Shown piece by piece: positions 21,535 through 31,869 of a stretch of 52,452 bases of DNA. Both the position numbers and the translations under genes were made by a program. Where the stretch lies: positions 1 to 52,452 of the forward strand of contig CAJWHF010000004.1 in NCBI GenBank assembly GCA_913041275.1, given 5' to 3'. The stretch comes from an uncultured Opitutia bacterium. Its GTDB lineage: Bacteria > Verrucomicrobiota > Verrucomicrobiia > Opitutales > Coraliomargaritaceae. Each line of letters starts with the position of its first letter. Position 1 is the stretch's first letter. Under the pieces are notes generated by a model. It had not been told where the DNA came from and searched no databases. It was given only the letters and a program-made list of their open reading frames with translations.

Positions 21535-22632
21535 TTATCGATCAACACGAGCGCCGCCACCGCTCTTAATTTTTTTCACTTCTTTTAAGGATGCCATTGT
21601 GGTATCTCCAGGAGTCGTCATTGCGAGTGCCCCATGAATACAGCCGTAATCGACCGCATCTTGTGGATCATTCTCAGTAAGGAAGCCGTAAATTAGGCCA
21701 GAAGCAAAGCTGTCGCCCCCGCCTACGCGGTCGAGGATCTCAAGGCTGGGGAATTGAATCGATTGGTAAAACTTTCCGTTATGCCATGCCATTGCAGCCC
21801 AATCGTTTATTGTAGCAGTCTTTACAGCGCGCAAGGTCGTTGCAGTAGCTTGGAAATTTGGAAATTCTTTCGTAGCGGCTTCGATCATTTTTTTGAATGA
21901 TTCGACTGGAATATGGGAAATATTCTGATCCACACCTTCTACTTCAAATCCAAGACAAGCCGTATAATCCTCCTCGTTACCAATCATTACATCGACGAAC
22001 TGTGCGATTTTACGATTAACTTTTTGGCACTGTTTAAGACCTCCGAAGTCTTTCCAAAGTGATGGACGATAATTGAGGTCGTAGCTAACAATCGTACCAT
22101 GCTTTCTAGCGCATTTGACCGCTTCTAATACTACATCTGGGGCCGAGGCGCTTAAAGCGGAGTAAATACCACCAGTGTGAAACCATTGAGCACCGCGCTG
22201 GCCAAATATCTCTTCCCAGTCGATGTCTCCAGCTTTAATCTGGCTAACTGCAGTATTACCACGATCGGGACATCCGACCGCCCCTCGAATCCCAAAACCT
22301 CTCTCTGTAAAATTTAATCCGTTTCGAACTTTACGCCCTATGCCATCGTAGTCTACCCACTTAACAAATTCTGTATCTACGCCTCCTTGGAAGATGAAGT
22401 CTTCAATTAGGCGACCAACTGGATTGTCAGAAAGTGCTGTAACAACGGCTGTTTTGAGTCCAAAGCAGCGACGTAGGCCGCGGACGACATTGTACTCGCC
22501 GCCGCCTTCACAAGCATTGAACTGACGGGAGGAATGAATGCGCCCTTCACCTGGGTCAAGCCGAAGCATAACTTCACCAAGTGAGATGCAAGCATATTGG
22601 CAGGATTCTGATGGTTTGATTTTAATTGCCAT
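21535..22632 (-). CDS. PfkB-family sugar kinase, 2-keto-3-deoxygluconate kinase-like
   Basis: ISLGEVMLRLDPGEGRI; GGEYNVVRGLRRCFGLKTAVVTALSDNPVG; DLNYRPSLW; DRVGGGDSFASGLIYGFL. Confidence 0.85.
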   Translation of the reverse strand: MAIKIKPSESCQYACISLGEVMLRLDPGEGRIHSSRQFNACEGGGEYNVVRGLRRCFGLKTAVVTALSDNPVGRLIEDFIFQGGVDTEFVKWVDYDGIGRKVRNGLNFTERGFGIRGAVGCPDRGNTAVSQIKAGDIDWEEIFGQRGAQWFHTGGIYSALSASAPDVVLEAVKCARKHGTIVSYDLNYRPSLWKDFGGLKQCQKVNRKIAQFVDVMIGNEEDYTACLGFEVEGVDQNISHIPVESFKKMIEAATKEFPNFQATATTLRAVKTATINDWAAMAWHNGKFYQSIQFPSLEILDRVGGGDSFASGLIYGFLTENDPQDAVDYGCIHGALAMTTPGDTTMASLKEVKKIKSGGGARVDR

Positions 22633-22670
22633 AAATGTGATGTTTTTAATAGGTGGTGGTTAGACTAGAT

Positions 22671-23156
22671 TTACCCTTTGTATTCTTTTTTTAAATATGT
22701 AACCAGAGAGGGAATGGCCTTAGCCATGGAATCGAAGCACTCTGAATAAGCGGTGTAGTTTTGGCCATAAGGATCAGGAATTTCTATCTCGTTATCGACC
22801 TTCATAAACTCACGGAAGAGGTGAACGCGCTTAGGTAAGTCGTGGTATTGGTACCTTAGTGCATCAAGGTGGGATTGAGTCATGCCAAATATAGCGAACG
22901 CACGCTCGATAAGATCCTCTGTTACTGGTTGGCTCTTATGTCTTGTAAGATCAATCTGTACTTTTTTTAGTGCGGTTATTGAATTCTTCGAGGCTGGAAT
23001 ACCATAGCCCGCGGCAACTCCAGCCGAGACGACTTCCAAGAGATTAATGGGCTCTGCTTCTAGGGATAAAGCATTCTGCAGCAGTTTCTCTGCAATCGGA
23101 CTCCTGCATATATTACCTGTGCAGATTGTAAGTATGAGGTTACGCTGATTAGCCAT
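22671..23156 (-). CDS. Low molecular weight protein-tyrosine phosphatase
   Basis: ILTICTGNICRSPIAEKLL (CX5R loop) and EIPDPYGQNYTAY (general-acid Asp). Confidence 0.92.
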   Translation of the reverse strand: MANQRNLILTICTGNICRSPIAEKLLQNALSLEAEPINLLEVVSAGVAAGYGIPASKNSITALKKVQIDLTRHKSQPVTEDLIERAFAIFGMTQSHLDALRYQYHDLPKRVHLFREFMKVDNEIEIPDPYGQNYTAYSECFDSMAKAIPSLVTYLKKEYKG

Positions 23157-23241
23157 TAAAATACTAAATCTGTCCTATTCGAATTATTTGTAAAGGCACT
23201 ATAATAGCGTCTAACTCTTTTCCGTATTAAGGATACTATTA

Positions 23242-24531
23242 CTAGGTGCGGTTCAGTTCACGATGGCCGATGTCACGGCGAAGGTATTTTCCTTTAAAAT
23301 GCACTTGATCACAAACAGAGTAGGCGAGGGATGCAGCCTCTTGTAATGTGGCGGCATGGCCACTAACGCCGAGTACACGACCACCAGCTGTACGGATACC
23401 ACCATCTTCATCACGAATAGTTCCAGCGTGAACCAAAGCGCTTTTGGCGGGCAAAGATTTTGGGATCTCGATGACTTCACCTTTTGTATAGCTCTCAGGA
23501 TATCCGCCCGCGGCGAGCACAATTACTATGGAGGCACCATCATGGACTTGTAAATTAACTGGTAGATCTTCACCCTTTGCTGAGGCTAACAGCACAGGTA
23601 CTAGGTCATCGGCGAGCATCGGCAGTAACACTTGAGTTTCTGGATCGCCGAAACGAACATTGTACTCGAGTACTTTCACACCCTTATCCGTTAGCATTAG
23701 GCCAGCATAAAGCGTACCGCGGTAGTCTATTCCGTCTGCCTTTAGCCCTGCGAGGGTCGGTTTAATAACTTGCTCCTCAATTTCGGTTTGCATTTGCGAA
23801 GTGATTCGACTTGCAGGAGCGTAAGCGCCCATGCCACCTGTGTTGAGCCCAGTATCGCCTTCGCCAGCGCGCTTATGGTCTTGGCTAGGTGGTAAACATA
23901 CGAATTTTTGACCTGATGTAATGACGTGTATGGAGGCTTCTTCGCCATAGAGAGTTTCTTCGATTACAATTTCTTTACCGCTAGTTCCAAAAGCATCTCC
24001 CTCGAGCATATCATGAACCGCGGCAATGGCTTCTGCTTGCGTCTGTGCCATTATAACGCCCTTCCCAGCGGCAAGTCCGCTCGCTTTTACTACGATAGGA
24101 GCAGGGTTTTCATTAAGGTAATCGAGCGCAGGTTCGATTTCAGTAAAAGTTCCATAAGCAGCAGTAGGGATGTTATGGCGGGCGAAAAAGTCTTTGCAGA
24201 AAGCTTTGCTTGATTCAAGTTGAGCACCGGCTCGATTAGGGCCATAAGCAGGTATGCCTACTTTCTCGAGGGCATTTACTAAGCCAAGGCTCAGTGGTAC
24301 TTCAGGGCCAATCACAACAAGCCCGATGAGGTGTTGCTGAGCAAGTGCAACTATACCTGCCACATCCTCGACCAATATATCGAAGCACTGCACTTCGGAC
24401 GCCATACCCCCGTTACCAGGAGCTGCGATCACTAGATCTGACATTGGGCTTTGTAAGCATTTTTGAACAAGTGCATGTTCGCGTCCGCCAGAACCGACTA
24501 CGAGGATATTTATCTTAGATACAGTAGGCAT
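23242..24531 (-). CDS. purD: Phosphoribosylamine-glycine ligase
   Basis: ILVVGSGGREHALVQKCL; PAPIVVKASGLAAGKGVIMAQT; LPPSQDHKRAGEGDTGLNTGGMGAYAPA; EYNVRFGDPETQVLLP. Confidence 0.95.
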   Translation of the reverse strand: MPTVSKINILVVGSGGREHALVQKCLQSPMSDLVIAAPGNGGMASEVQCFDILVEDVAGIVALAQQHLIGLVVIGPEVPLSLGLVNALEKVGIPAYGPNRAGAQLESSKAFCKDFFARHNIPTAAYGTFTEIEPALDYLNENPAPIVVKASGLAAGKGVIMAQTQAEAIAAVHDMLEGDAFGTSGKEIVIEETLYGEEASIHVITSGQKFVCLPPSQDHKRAGEGDTGLNTGGMGAYAPASRITSQMQTEIEEQVIKPTLAGLKADGIDYRGTLYAGLMLTDKGVKVLEYNVRFGDPETQVLLPMLADDLVPVLLASAKGEDLPVNLQVHDGASIVIVLAAGGYPESYTKGEVIEIPKSLPAKSALVHAGTIRDEDGGIRTAGGRVLGVSGHAATLQEAASLAYSVCDQVHFKGKYLRRDIGHRELNRT

Positions 24532-24634
24532 ATGCTCTATAAGATTCCATAACGGGTCGCTTAGGTAAAGTTTTGTTTTCCAGAAAGAAGGTTGAACTTT
24601 TCCACCAGTGCGTGATTTTAGCCTTTCTTAATTT

Positions 24635-26443
24635 ATGGCCGACATCAAACATACCCGAAATTTCTGTATCATCGCCCATGTGGATCATGGAAAGACGACA
24701 CTTTCCGACCGTATTCTTGAGCTTACACGAACGGTCGAGATGCGTGATATGAAAGCACAACTCCTCGACTCTATGGACTTAGAGCGGGAGCGTGGTATCA
24801 CGATAAAAAGTCATCCAGTCTCAATGATTTACAAGGCCAATGATGGTCAGGACTATGCTTTTAATCTAATTGATACGCCCGGCCACGTAGATTTCTCCTA
24901 CGAAGTATCAAGAAGTCTAGCTGCATGTGAGGGTGCTATGCTGCTAATTGATGCGGCGCAGGGCATTGAGGCGCAAACGGTAGCCAATGCTCATCTGGCT
25001 TTAGAGCAAGGTCTGCAAATTATCCCCGTAATTAATAAGGTAGATTTACCTAGTGCAGATGTACCTGCGATCATGACACAACTCGAAGATGTCCTCGCAA
25101 TACCAGCAGATGAGGCCGTTCAGACTAGCGGGAAAACTGGAATTGGGATAGAAGAACTGCTTGAGGCAGCGGTTTGCCGTGTGCCTGAGCCGCGATGGGC
25201 CGAAGTTGAAGGTTTACGTATGCTGATCTTTGACTGTGTCTACGACGCATATAAAGGTGTGATCTGTTATGTTCGTGTATTTTCTGGTGAGGTCAAAATG
25301 AACGAACAAATTATCACTATGAGTGACGGGCGTAAAATGCAGGTTAAAGAAGTAGGCAAATTCTCACCTGCGATGAACAAGCAAGATGTCCTCAAGGCAG
25401 GTGATGTGGGATACGTAGTGACCAACCTACGGGATGTCGCTGATCTAAAACTTGGCGACACGATTACACATAGTTCTAATCCAACTAATCAAGTATTACC
25501 CGGGTATAAAGAAGTCAGTCCAATGGTTTTTAGTGGAATCTATCCGATCGATACGAACGACTACAATAAACTCAAGGCTGGTATGGGAAAATTACGTCTA
25601 AACGACGCTGCATTTGTTTACCAATCAGAAAACTCTGTCGCTCTTGGATTCGGATTTCGCTGCGGATTTCTTGGTCTTCTTCATATGGAAATAATTCAGG
25701 AGAGAATCCGCCGCGAGTATGACTTAGATGTAATCTCCACTTATCCAAGTGTAGTTTATCTTGTTCGAAAAACCGACACCACGCAAGTTGAAGTGCACAA
25801 TCCTGTTCACTTACCTGAACCAGACGAAGTCGACTATATAGAAGAGCCTATGATTGAAGCGTCGGTGCACACCCCTAGTGATTCTATAGGTGACGTATTG
25901 GCACTGGTTTCCGAGAAACGTGGTATTTGCGAGCATACCGAGACAATAGACAATCAGAGAGTAATGTTAGTATGTCGTGTGCCACTAAACGAGATTCTTG
26001 TTGATTTCAACGACCGCCTAAAAAGTATTACACATGGTTACGGCTCAATGGATTACGAGATGGCCGGCTATGAAAAAGCTAAACTCTGCCGCTTAGATAT
26101 TCGTGTTAATAATGAGCCCATAGATGCTTTTTCTTCTATCGTGCATATAGACAAAGCAGAAGGCCGTGGACGTGCACTATGTAAGCGCTTAAAAGATATT
26201 TTACCTAAGCAAATGTTTAAGATCGCAATTCAAGCTGCGATTGGATCGAACGTAGTTGCTCGCGAGACAATTAGCGCTTATAGAAAGGACGTTACTGCTA
26301 AGTGCTATGGCGGTGACATTTCTCGGAAGCGCAAACTCTTAGAAAAACAAAAAGAGGGTAAGAAACGAATGAAAAATATTGGGAGTGTTTCTATACCGCA
26401 GGATGCATTTATTAAAATCCTCAAGTCTTCAGATAGTGGATAA
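24635..26443 (+). CDS. lepA: Elongation factor 4 (LepA)
   Basis: TRNFCIIAHVDHGKTTLSDRILELT; LDSMDLERERGITIKSHPV; LIDTPGHVDFSYEVSRSL; CRLDIRVNNEPIDAFSSIVH; KRKLLEKQKEGKKRMK. Confidence 0.97.
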   Translation: MADIKHTRNFCIIAHVDHGKTTLSDRILELTRTVEMRDMKAQLLDSMDLERERGITIKSHPVSMIYKANDGQDYAFNLIDTPGHVDFSYEVSRSLAACEGAMLLIDAAQGIEAQTVANAHLALEQGLQIIPVINKVDLPSADVPAIMTQLEDVLAIPADEAVQTSGKTGIGIEELLEAAVCRVPEPRWAEVEGLRMLIFDCVYDAYKGVICYVRVFSGEVKMNEQIITMSDGRKMQVKEVGKFSPAMNKQDVLKAGDVGYVVTNLRDVADLKLGDTITHSSNPTNQVLPGYKEVSPMVFSGIYPIDTNDYNKLKAGMGKLRLNDAAFVYQSENSVALGFGFRCGFLGLLHMEIIQERIRREYDLDVISTYPSVVYLVRKTDTTQVEVHNPVHLPEPDEVDYIEEPMIEASVHTPSDSIGDVLALVSEKRGICEHTETIDNQRVMLVCRVPLNEILVDFNDRLKSITHGYGSMDYEMAGYEKAKLCRLDIRVNNEPIDAFSSIVHIDKAEGRGRALCKRLKDILPKQMFKIAIQAAIGSNVVARETISAYRKDVTAKCYGGDISRKRKLLEKQKEGKKRMKNIGSVSIPQDAFIKILKSSDSG

Positions 26444-26514
26444 AAATATTTCGACACTACCTAATTGTTACACAATACCACTTCGTTGCTACTTGGGAAG
26501 AAAGTAGCTTACCT

Positions 26515-27180
26515 TTGCCTTGGCCTGAAATGACAATTCTCAACGAGCCGGAACAAGCATATGCTCCTTACTATTGGCGCGAGGCATGCGAGGAATTAAT
26601 GCATAAGGATGTAGTCCTTAAAAAAATTATTCTTGAATATAATTCTGATTTTTTAGTCACGCGCAAAGATCCTTTTAATACTTTAGTGCGGTCTATAGTA
26701 GGACAGCAAATTTCTGTCGCTGCCGCTCAATCAATATGGAATAAAGTGGAAGCAATTTGTAGAGTTGGGGTAAACCCCGGAAGTGTATTATCACTTTCAT
26801 TTGAAGATTTGCGTGGTGCTGGTCTTTCGGGTCGTAAGGTCGAATATATTAAAGACTTGGCAAAAGATTTCCATACTAGCCGCATTAATAGTGATCATTG
26901 GTATGACATGGACGATGAATCCGTTATTAAAGAGTTATGCTCGATTCGGGGAATAGGCCGATGGACAGCCGAAATGTACCTTATTTTTAATCTGCTACGC
27001 CCAAACATTCTCCCTCTTGACGACATTGGACTCATAAATGCCATTTCCGGTAATTATTTTGATGGCGAAGCAGTAAGTCGCAAAAAAGCTAATGAATTGG
27101 GCGAAAAATGGGCTCCGTGGCGTACTGTGGCTACTTGGTATCTGTGGCGGAGCATTGATCCAATACCGGTCGCATACTAG
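26515..27180 (+). CDS. DNA-3-methyladenine glycosylase II-like, HhH-GPD family
   Basis: LVRSIVGQQISVAAAQSIWNKV; LCSIRGIGRWTAEMYLIFNLLRPNILPLDDIGL; track uses TTG; ATG at 26530 also possible. Confidence 0.9.
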   Translation: MPWPEMTILNEPEQAYAPYYWREACEELMHKDVVLKKIILEYNSDFLVTRKDPFNTLVRSIVGQQISVAAAQSIWNKVEAICRVGVNPGSVLSLSFEDLRGAGLSGRKVEYIKDLAKDFHTSRINSDHWYDMDDESVIKELCSIRGIGRWTAEMYLIFNLLRPNILPLDDIGLINAISGNYFDGEAVSRKKANELGEKWAPWRTVATWYLWRSIDPIPVAY

Positions 27181-27250
27181 CTAATAAAAAGTAGTATTTT
27201 TAAATCTTTTAGTCTCTGTACTCAGGACTCTTTCTTATTTCCATTTCTTG

Positions 27251-28615
27251 TTATGTGAGGAATTCTTTAATCCTTTTAGTCACACGCTTGCGGCCCATTA
27301 CTTCAAGCATCGGCAGGAGATCGGGTCCGCCACCTTGTCCGCTGACGGCATAACGCAGGGCCGGGAAATATACGAAGACTTTGTGCCCTTGCGTTTGCGC
27401 GAGAGTTTCAAGTGAATTTTTGATTTCTTCATGCTGGAAGGGCTCGACCCCCTCCAAAACTGGTAACACTTCAGCTAGGAGAGTTTTAGGATCACTCTTT
27501 TTAATTATTTTCTCCGCAGTTTTTGTATCCATCGGGTACTCGTCGGTAAAAAAGTACCGACATAGTTCTGGTAGAGATTCCAATGAGCGAGCCTTCGGCT
27601 GGCAGAGTTTGAGAACGGATTGTAGGTAGTCCTCGTCAGCTTCTTCACTAACAACGCCTGCGGTGTGCAAAAATGGACGTGCAAGAAAGGTAAAACTTGC
27701 AATATTGAGCTCTCGTAAATACTCGGCGTTCAGTGCCGCTAGTTTCTTCTCATCAAAGCGGGCGTTACCTTTATTGATACCTGGAAAATCGAAAAGATCG
27801 ATAATCTCTTCAATGTCCAACTTTTCGCGTTGGTCCTTTGGGTTCCAGCCGAGTAGGGTGATGTAATTACGCACAGCAGCAGCTAAGAAACCCCTAGATT
27901 CGTATTCTTCTATAAGGGCTCCTTTATCCCTTTTACTCATTTTACCAGAGCCTTCCTCCTTTAGAATAAGCGGAATGTGCGCAAAAACAGGTGCTTCAAC
28001 CTCGAAAGCTTTAAAAAGTTCTACGTGTTTGCTGGTATTCGAAAGGTGGTCTTCGCCTCGAATGACATGGGTGATACCCATTGTAATATCATCGACTACG
28101 TTAACTAAATGAAAGACTGGGTTACCATCTTTACGCACTAGAACGAAATCCTTCTCCTCCGCGCGTTCTACACGCCCGCGGACAGCGTCCTCAATGACAA
28201 TAGGTGCTGTTTTAACCTTCTCGATCTCTGCTTTATGGAATTCGTCGTAGGCGGTGTAGCGCTCGCCTTCTAGCCTGAACCAGATGGCACCTTCCTTTTC
28301 GTAGGTGCGACCGGCATCTTGTAATTTCTTTAGATACTGCTCGTAGATAGTCTGTCTCTGGCTCTGAAAATAGGGTCCATAGTTTCCTCCAACATCGGGT
28401 CCTTCATCCCAATCCAGGCCCATCCACTTCATTCCATCTAGCAACACTTTGAGTGCTTCATCTGAATTTCGCTCTTTGTCTGTGTCTTCTATGCGCAGGA
28501 CAAAAGTGCCGCCAGTATGGCGTGCATAGAGCCAATTGAAGAGCGCAGTTCGAGCACTGCCTATATGAAAAAAGCCAGTGGGACTAGGCGCGAAGCGGAC
28601 GCGAATATTGGACAT
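27251..28615 (-). CDS. gltX: Glutamyl-tRNA synthetase
   Basis: [56 protein letters not shown]. Confidence 0.96.
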   Translation of the reverse strand: MSNIRVRFAPSPTGFFHIGSARTALFNWLYARHTGGTFVLRIEDTDKERNSDEALKVLLDGMKWMGLDWDEGPDVGGNYGPYFQSQRQTIYEQYLKKLQDAGRTYEKEGAIWFRLEGERYTAYDEFHKAEIEKVKTAPIVIEDAVRGRVERAEEKDFVLVRKDGNPVFHLVNVVDDITMGITHVIRGEDHLSNTSKHVELFKAFEVEAPVFAHIPLILKEEGSGKMSKRDKGALIEEYESRGFLAAAVRNYITLLGWNPKDQREKLDIEEIIDLFDFPGINKGNARFDEKKLAALNAEYLRELNIASFTFLARPFLHTAGVVSEEADEDYLQSVLKLCQPKARSLESLPELCRYFFTDEYPMDTKTAEKIIKKSDPKTLLAEVLPVLEGVEPFQHEEIKNSLETLAQTQGHKVFVYFPALRYAVSGQGGGPDLLPMLEVMGRKRVTKRIKEFLT

Positions 28616-28751
28616 AAATTAGTCAGTAACTGTGATGGTCGTTTTACTAGTTTAGTAATGTTCCTCATTGATTACTTAGAATACATGTTCTTTCAAGTAT
28701 TCCTTTAAAGATAATAACTTGAGCGACCGAAAATGGGTATCTTTGCACCTT

Positions 28752-28782
28752 AAGCAGTACTTAATGTTCGCAAGTAGTACTT
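28752..28782. repeat. Direct repeat pair upstream of the Cys-rich ORF (20-bp period)
   Basis: aagcagtactt (28752-28762) and aagtagtactt (28772-28782): one mismatch over 11 nt. Confidence 0.5.
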
Positions 28783-28866
28783 TAGTTCTCTATATACTTG
28801 ATTTATAAGAGCAATTGAGCTAAAGTATTTTAGTTTAATCTTAAATTATTCTACAATTATAAACTA

Positions 28867-29175
28867 ATGAAAAATTATATATTAATAACACTCTTGGTCG
28901 GTTTAGTTTCTTTCTCTTATGCTGGAAGTAGTTGCGGCGACAAATCTAGCGATTCCTGTGACAAAGACAACGGCCCTCAGGAAATCACACAAACTTCTAC
29001 CCTGCTAGCAAAAAGCTGCGGTAGCTGCGGTGGATGTAGCGGTGACAAAACTGATAAAACTGACAAAAGCGGTAAGTCAGGTTTAGAGGTAATATCTCTA
29101 CAATTTGCAGGATCTTCTTGTGATGATGACGATGATAGTAAGAAGTGCGGCAGTAAAAGTCTCATTTCTGCCTAA
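28867..29175 (+). CDS. Small secreted Cys/Asp-rich protein of unknown function
   Basis: 102 aa, clear signal peptide MKNYILITLLVGLVSFSYAGSS, SCGDKSSDSCDKD, KSCGSCGGCSGDKTDKTDKSGKSG, SSCDDDDDSKKCGSKS; own terminator downstream. Confidence 0.75.
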   Translation: MKNYILITLLVGLVSFSYAGSSCGDKSSDSCDKDNGPQEITQTSTLLAKSCGSCGGCSGDKTDKTDKSGKSGLEVISLQFAGSSCDDDDDSKKCGSKSLISA

Positions 29176-29212
29176 TAAGCTGTGGTTTAAGTAAACTTAT
29201 ATCCAATCATAG

Positions 29213-29244
29213 CCCCGTTCACACATTGTGTGGCGGGGTTTTTT
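29213..29244 (+). terminator. Rho-independent terminator after the Cys-rich ORF
   Basis: CCCCG-tt-CACAC-att-GTGTG-g-CGGGG followed by TTTTTT. Confidence 0.9.
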
Positions 29245-29313
29245 GTGCCAAATTTTGATACCGTTTAGTAGTCTTATCACAGGGATAAGTTGATATTAGG
29301 CAGTGATTCTTCT

Positions 29314-31869
29314 TTATGAGATGGTCGGTTTTTGCTCAAACCACTTATGATCTCCTTCTGACCAATGCTCCTCAAGTGTGAGTTGCAAATGCCTTCCGAA
29401 GTGACTGGCTTTTGTGTCCTCCTGTAATGCGTCGCTGACTACATAAAGGGCCCGCTTAGCGCGTGTGAGGGCAACATAAGCCCCGCAGAGTTCATCGGCT
29501 TTTGACATAGATTCTAAACGTTCTCTTTGCTCCCGTAGCACCGGATCAGCTAGGGAGATTTCTTTGCTTGGTAGTAGTATACCCCATTGAGGGTTTTTAC
29601 GGTCAGGACCAATAACTAGTTCGTCTACTGTTCGACTAGGAGATTTTTTATCGAGTCCACTCACAATAACCATCTCGAAGCCGAGCCCTTTAGCTTGGTG
29701 TACAGTCATGATGCGTATGGCATCGTTGGCTCCCACTTCTTGTAATTCGCTTGCCTCAACTACTGCGATGAAGGCATCGATACCTTCGTTACTGTAAGAA
29801 GCATCAAAGTTCTCTGCTGTGGCTAAGAGAATTTGGGCGCGACTTTGAAGAAAAGCCTCATCGCTAGATAAAGCATGTGTGCAGTTAGTAGCGCTTTTTT
29901 CTGCTAGTTCGAATGCGCCATCAATCCATACTTTTAGGGTCTTGGCGTAGCCGTGTTCGGCGATACTTTGTAAAGTGGAAGAACGGAAGCATTCTATATC
30001 TTCCAAGCCCCATTGTGCTGCACAGGGGTAACCTTGAGCTATAGTAATAGAAAGGCTATCTGCGGGGTGCGCTACGGCGCGTAGGCTTGCTAATACTGCA
30101 CTTCCTAGTGGGTTGTCCGTGCAGGGGTTGGACTTACCTTCAATCGCTACTGAGATGCCTACGGATTGTAGATAGGCGGAAAGCTGAGCTACATCTTTAT
30201 TCTGGCGCAATAGCACGGCGCATTCAATGCCGCGTCTGAGTGGATTTACTTTTTCGATAATACGGCGTATTTCAAGATGTTGTGGCGGTATATTTTCTTG
30301 TGAATCAGCAGTAACAGGGTGCCAAGATGCGTAAGCTACCTGATTGCTTTTAGCACTGCAGACAGTGTGATTGTTCCATCCCGATAACCAATGTTCTAGA
30401 GTAGTATCGGTTAGCTTTAACTCGTTTTTTATTTCTACTATCGCTCCGAAAATAAGATTAACCATCTTGATAATAGGTTCACACGATCTCCAGGACTCCG
30501 TTAGAGGGAGTGCTTCTTCGATTGAATCGTAATAAGTGAAAATTTCTCTAAAAAGCTCTGAGTCACCACCTCTCCATCCGTAGATCGCCTGCTTTGTATC
30601 GCCAACATAGAAGAAAGAACGTTCGGCACTATCGTCCATAACGACTTCCTCAATAAAAGTCTTAAGTATTGCCCACTGAATCCGGCTGGTATCCTGAAAC
30701 TCATCGAGTAACCAATGATCAAAATATTGATCAATTCGGTAGGCGACCTGTGCTCGCCAATTCAGTGCATCTTTAACATCGTTATCAGCTGCTCTTTTAG
30801 CAAGTAGTGCGGTTATGTCAGCGAAGCTGATTATGCCAGTGTTTCGTACTAGATCGGCGTACACGGATTCGTATCGACGCACAAATGTATAGAGCCCCTC
30901 TGATCGTTCTAAGGATTGTTGGAGTACATCAGCAAAAAGTGCATCGGCTAGAGCTGAGCGAGCGACTCTAAGAGTAGGAGTTAATTCTAGCCATCCAGTC
31001 TTCTTCCGTGTCAGCTGGAGCTGACCGTTTTTTGGTTCGTTAACAAGTTTACTTTTGACAAATAATTTTACACTCTTGTTCCATGTTTGACCTGGTTCGA
31101 TTTCTCGTAAGATATCCAGATTACTATCTAAGTAGGTGAGCCCTTCCTCAGATATTTCAGGGTTTTCGTCTTTGGCTATACGCTCAAAGTGCTCTATGGC
31201 TGATCTGATTTCTGGGGCATTCTTAAATGGGGTCGCTTTGTTTTTCCAAATAGTATTCGCTTCGCCCCAAGTGCATACTTCCGGTGTTTCTAAATAGCGC
31301 TGATGTAGAGCGTCGATTTGGTTAAGCAATGTCCCGAATATATCACGCTCTCCGTTTCTAAGGCTAATTTTTCGACATTGTTCAATCATAGCCTTTATCC
31401 CATCGCCATCAGAGCTTATACTAAAAGTTTTTGCTAGTGCGCGCTCTCTTGCGCTAGCCAAGCGCGCGTTGTCGGCTATCGCGAATTCTTCCGGAAGACC
31501 AGACTCAAGTGGAAACTGACGAGCAATACGCGTAAAAAAACTATCAATCGTGCTTAGGCCCAGTCGACCAAAGTGGTCAATAATATGACGGAGTATCTTG
31601 CTACATTCCTCACAACTAAGATCTACCTTACCTGTGGCCTTAGCTAGCTCTTGAAGTTTATCAGGAATTATTGCTGCTTCTGCCAATCGCAGGAGCAACT
31701 CATCTAAAAATTCACCGGCTGACTTTCTTGTGAAAGTCAGCGCGGCAATCTGATCTACGGAAACACCAGATAAAAGAAGTTTTATGATGCGTGTGGTCAG
31801 TGAATAAGTTTTACCGCTGCCAGCATTTGCTAGTAGCATCTCATGCTTAAACTTTTGTAAATTACTCAA
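29314..31869 (-). CDS. UvrD/RecB/AddA-like DNA helicase subunit
   Basis: LLANAGSGKTYSLTTRII Walker A; AALTFTRKSAGEFLDEL; LLDEFQDTSRIQW; FFYVGDTKQAIYGWRGGD; RIMTVHQAKGLGFEMVIV; AYVALTRAKRALYVV. Confidence 0.9.
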   Translation of the reverse strand: MSNLQKFKHEMLLANAGSGKTYSLTTRIIKLLLSGVSVDQIAALTFTRKSAGEFLDELLLRLAEAAIIPDKLQELAKATGKVDLSCEECSKILRHIIDHFGRLGLSTIDSFFTRIARQFPLESGLPEEFAIADNARLASARERALAKTFSISSDGDGIKAMIEQCRKISLRNGERDIFGTLLNQIDALHQRYLETPEVCTWGEANTIWKNKATPFKNAPEIRSAIEHFERIAKDENPEISEEGLTYLDSNLDILREIEPGQTWNKSVKLFVKSKLVNEPKNGQLQLTRKKTGWLELTPTLRVARSALADALFADVLQQSLERSEGLYTFVRRYESVYADLVRNTGIISFADITALLAKRAADNDVKDALNWRAQVAYRIDQYFDHWLLDEFQDTSRIQWAILKTFIEEVVMDDSAERSFFYVGDTKQAIYGWRGGDSELFREIFTYYDSIEEALPLTESWRSCEPIIKMVNLIFGAIVEIKNELKLTDTTLEHWLSGWNNHTVCSAKSNQVAYASWHPVTADSQENIPPQHLEIRRIIEKVNPLRRGIECAVLLRQNKDVAQLSAYLQSVGISVAIEGKSNPCTDNPLGSAVLASLRAVAHPADSLSITIAQGYPCAAQWGLEDIECFRSSTLQSIAEHGYAKTLKVWIDGAFELAEKSATNCTHALSSDEAFLQSRAQILLATAENFDASYSNEGIDAFIAVVEASELQEVGANDAIRIMTVHQAKGLGFEMVIVSGLDKKSPSRTVDELVIGPDRKNPQWGILLPSKEISLADPVLREQRERLESMSKADELCGAYVALTRAKRALYVVSDALQEDTKASHFGRHLQLTLEEHWSEGDHKWFEQKPTIS

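Noticed and set aside
23253-24213. Several short ORFs within purD on both strands
   Set aside because: Alternative-frame shadows of a clear purD reading frame
24515-24760. Minus-strand 81-aa ORF across the purD/lepA gap
   Set aside because: Overlaps the start of lepA on the opposite strand; no family features
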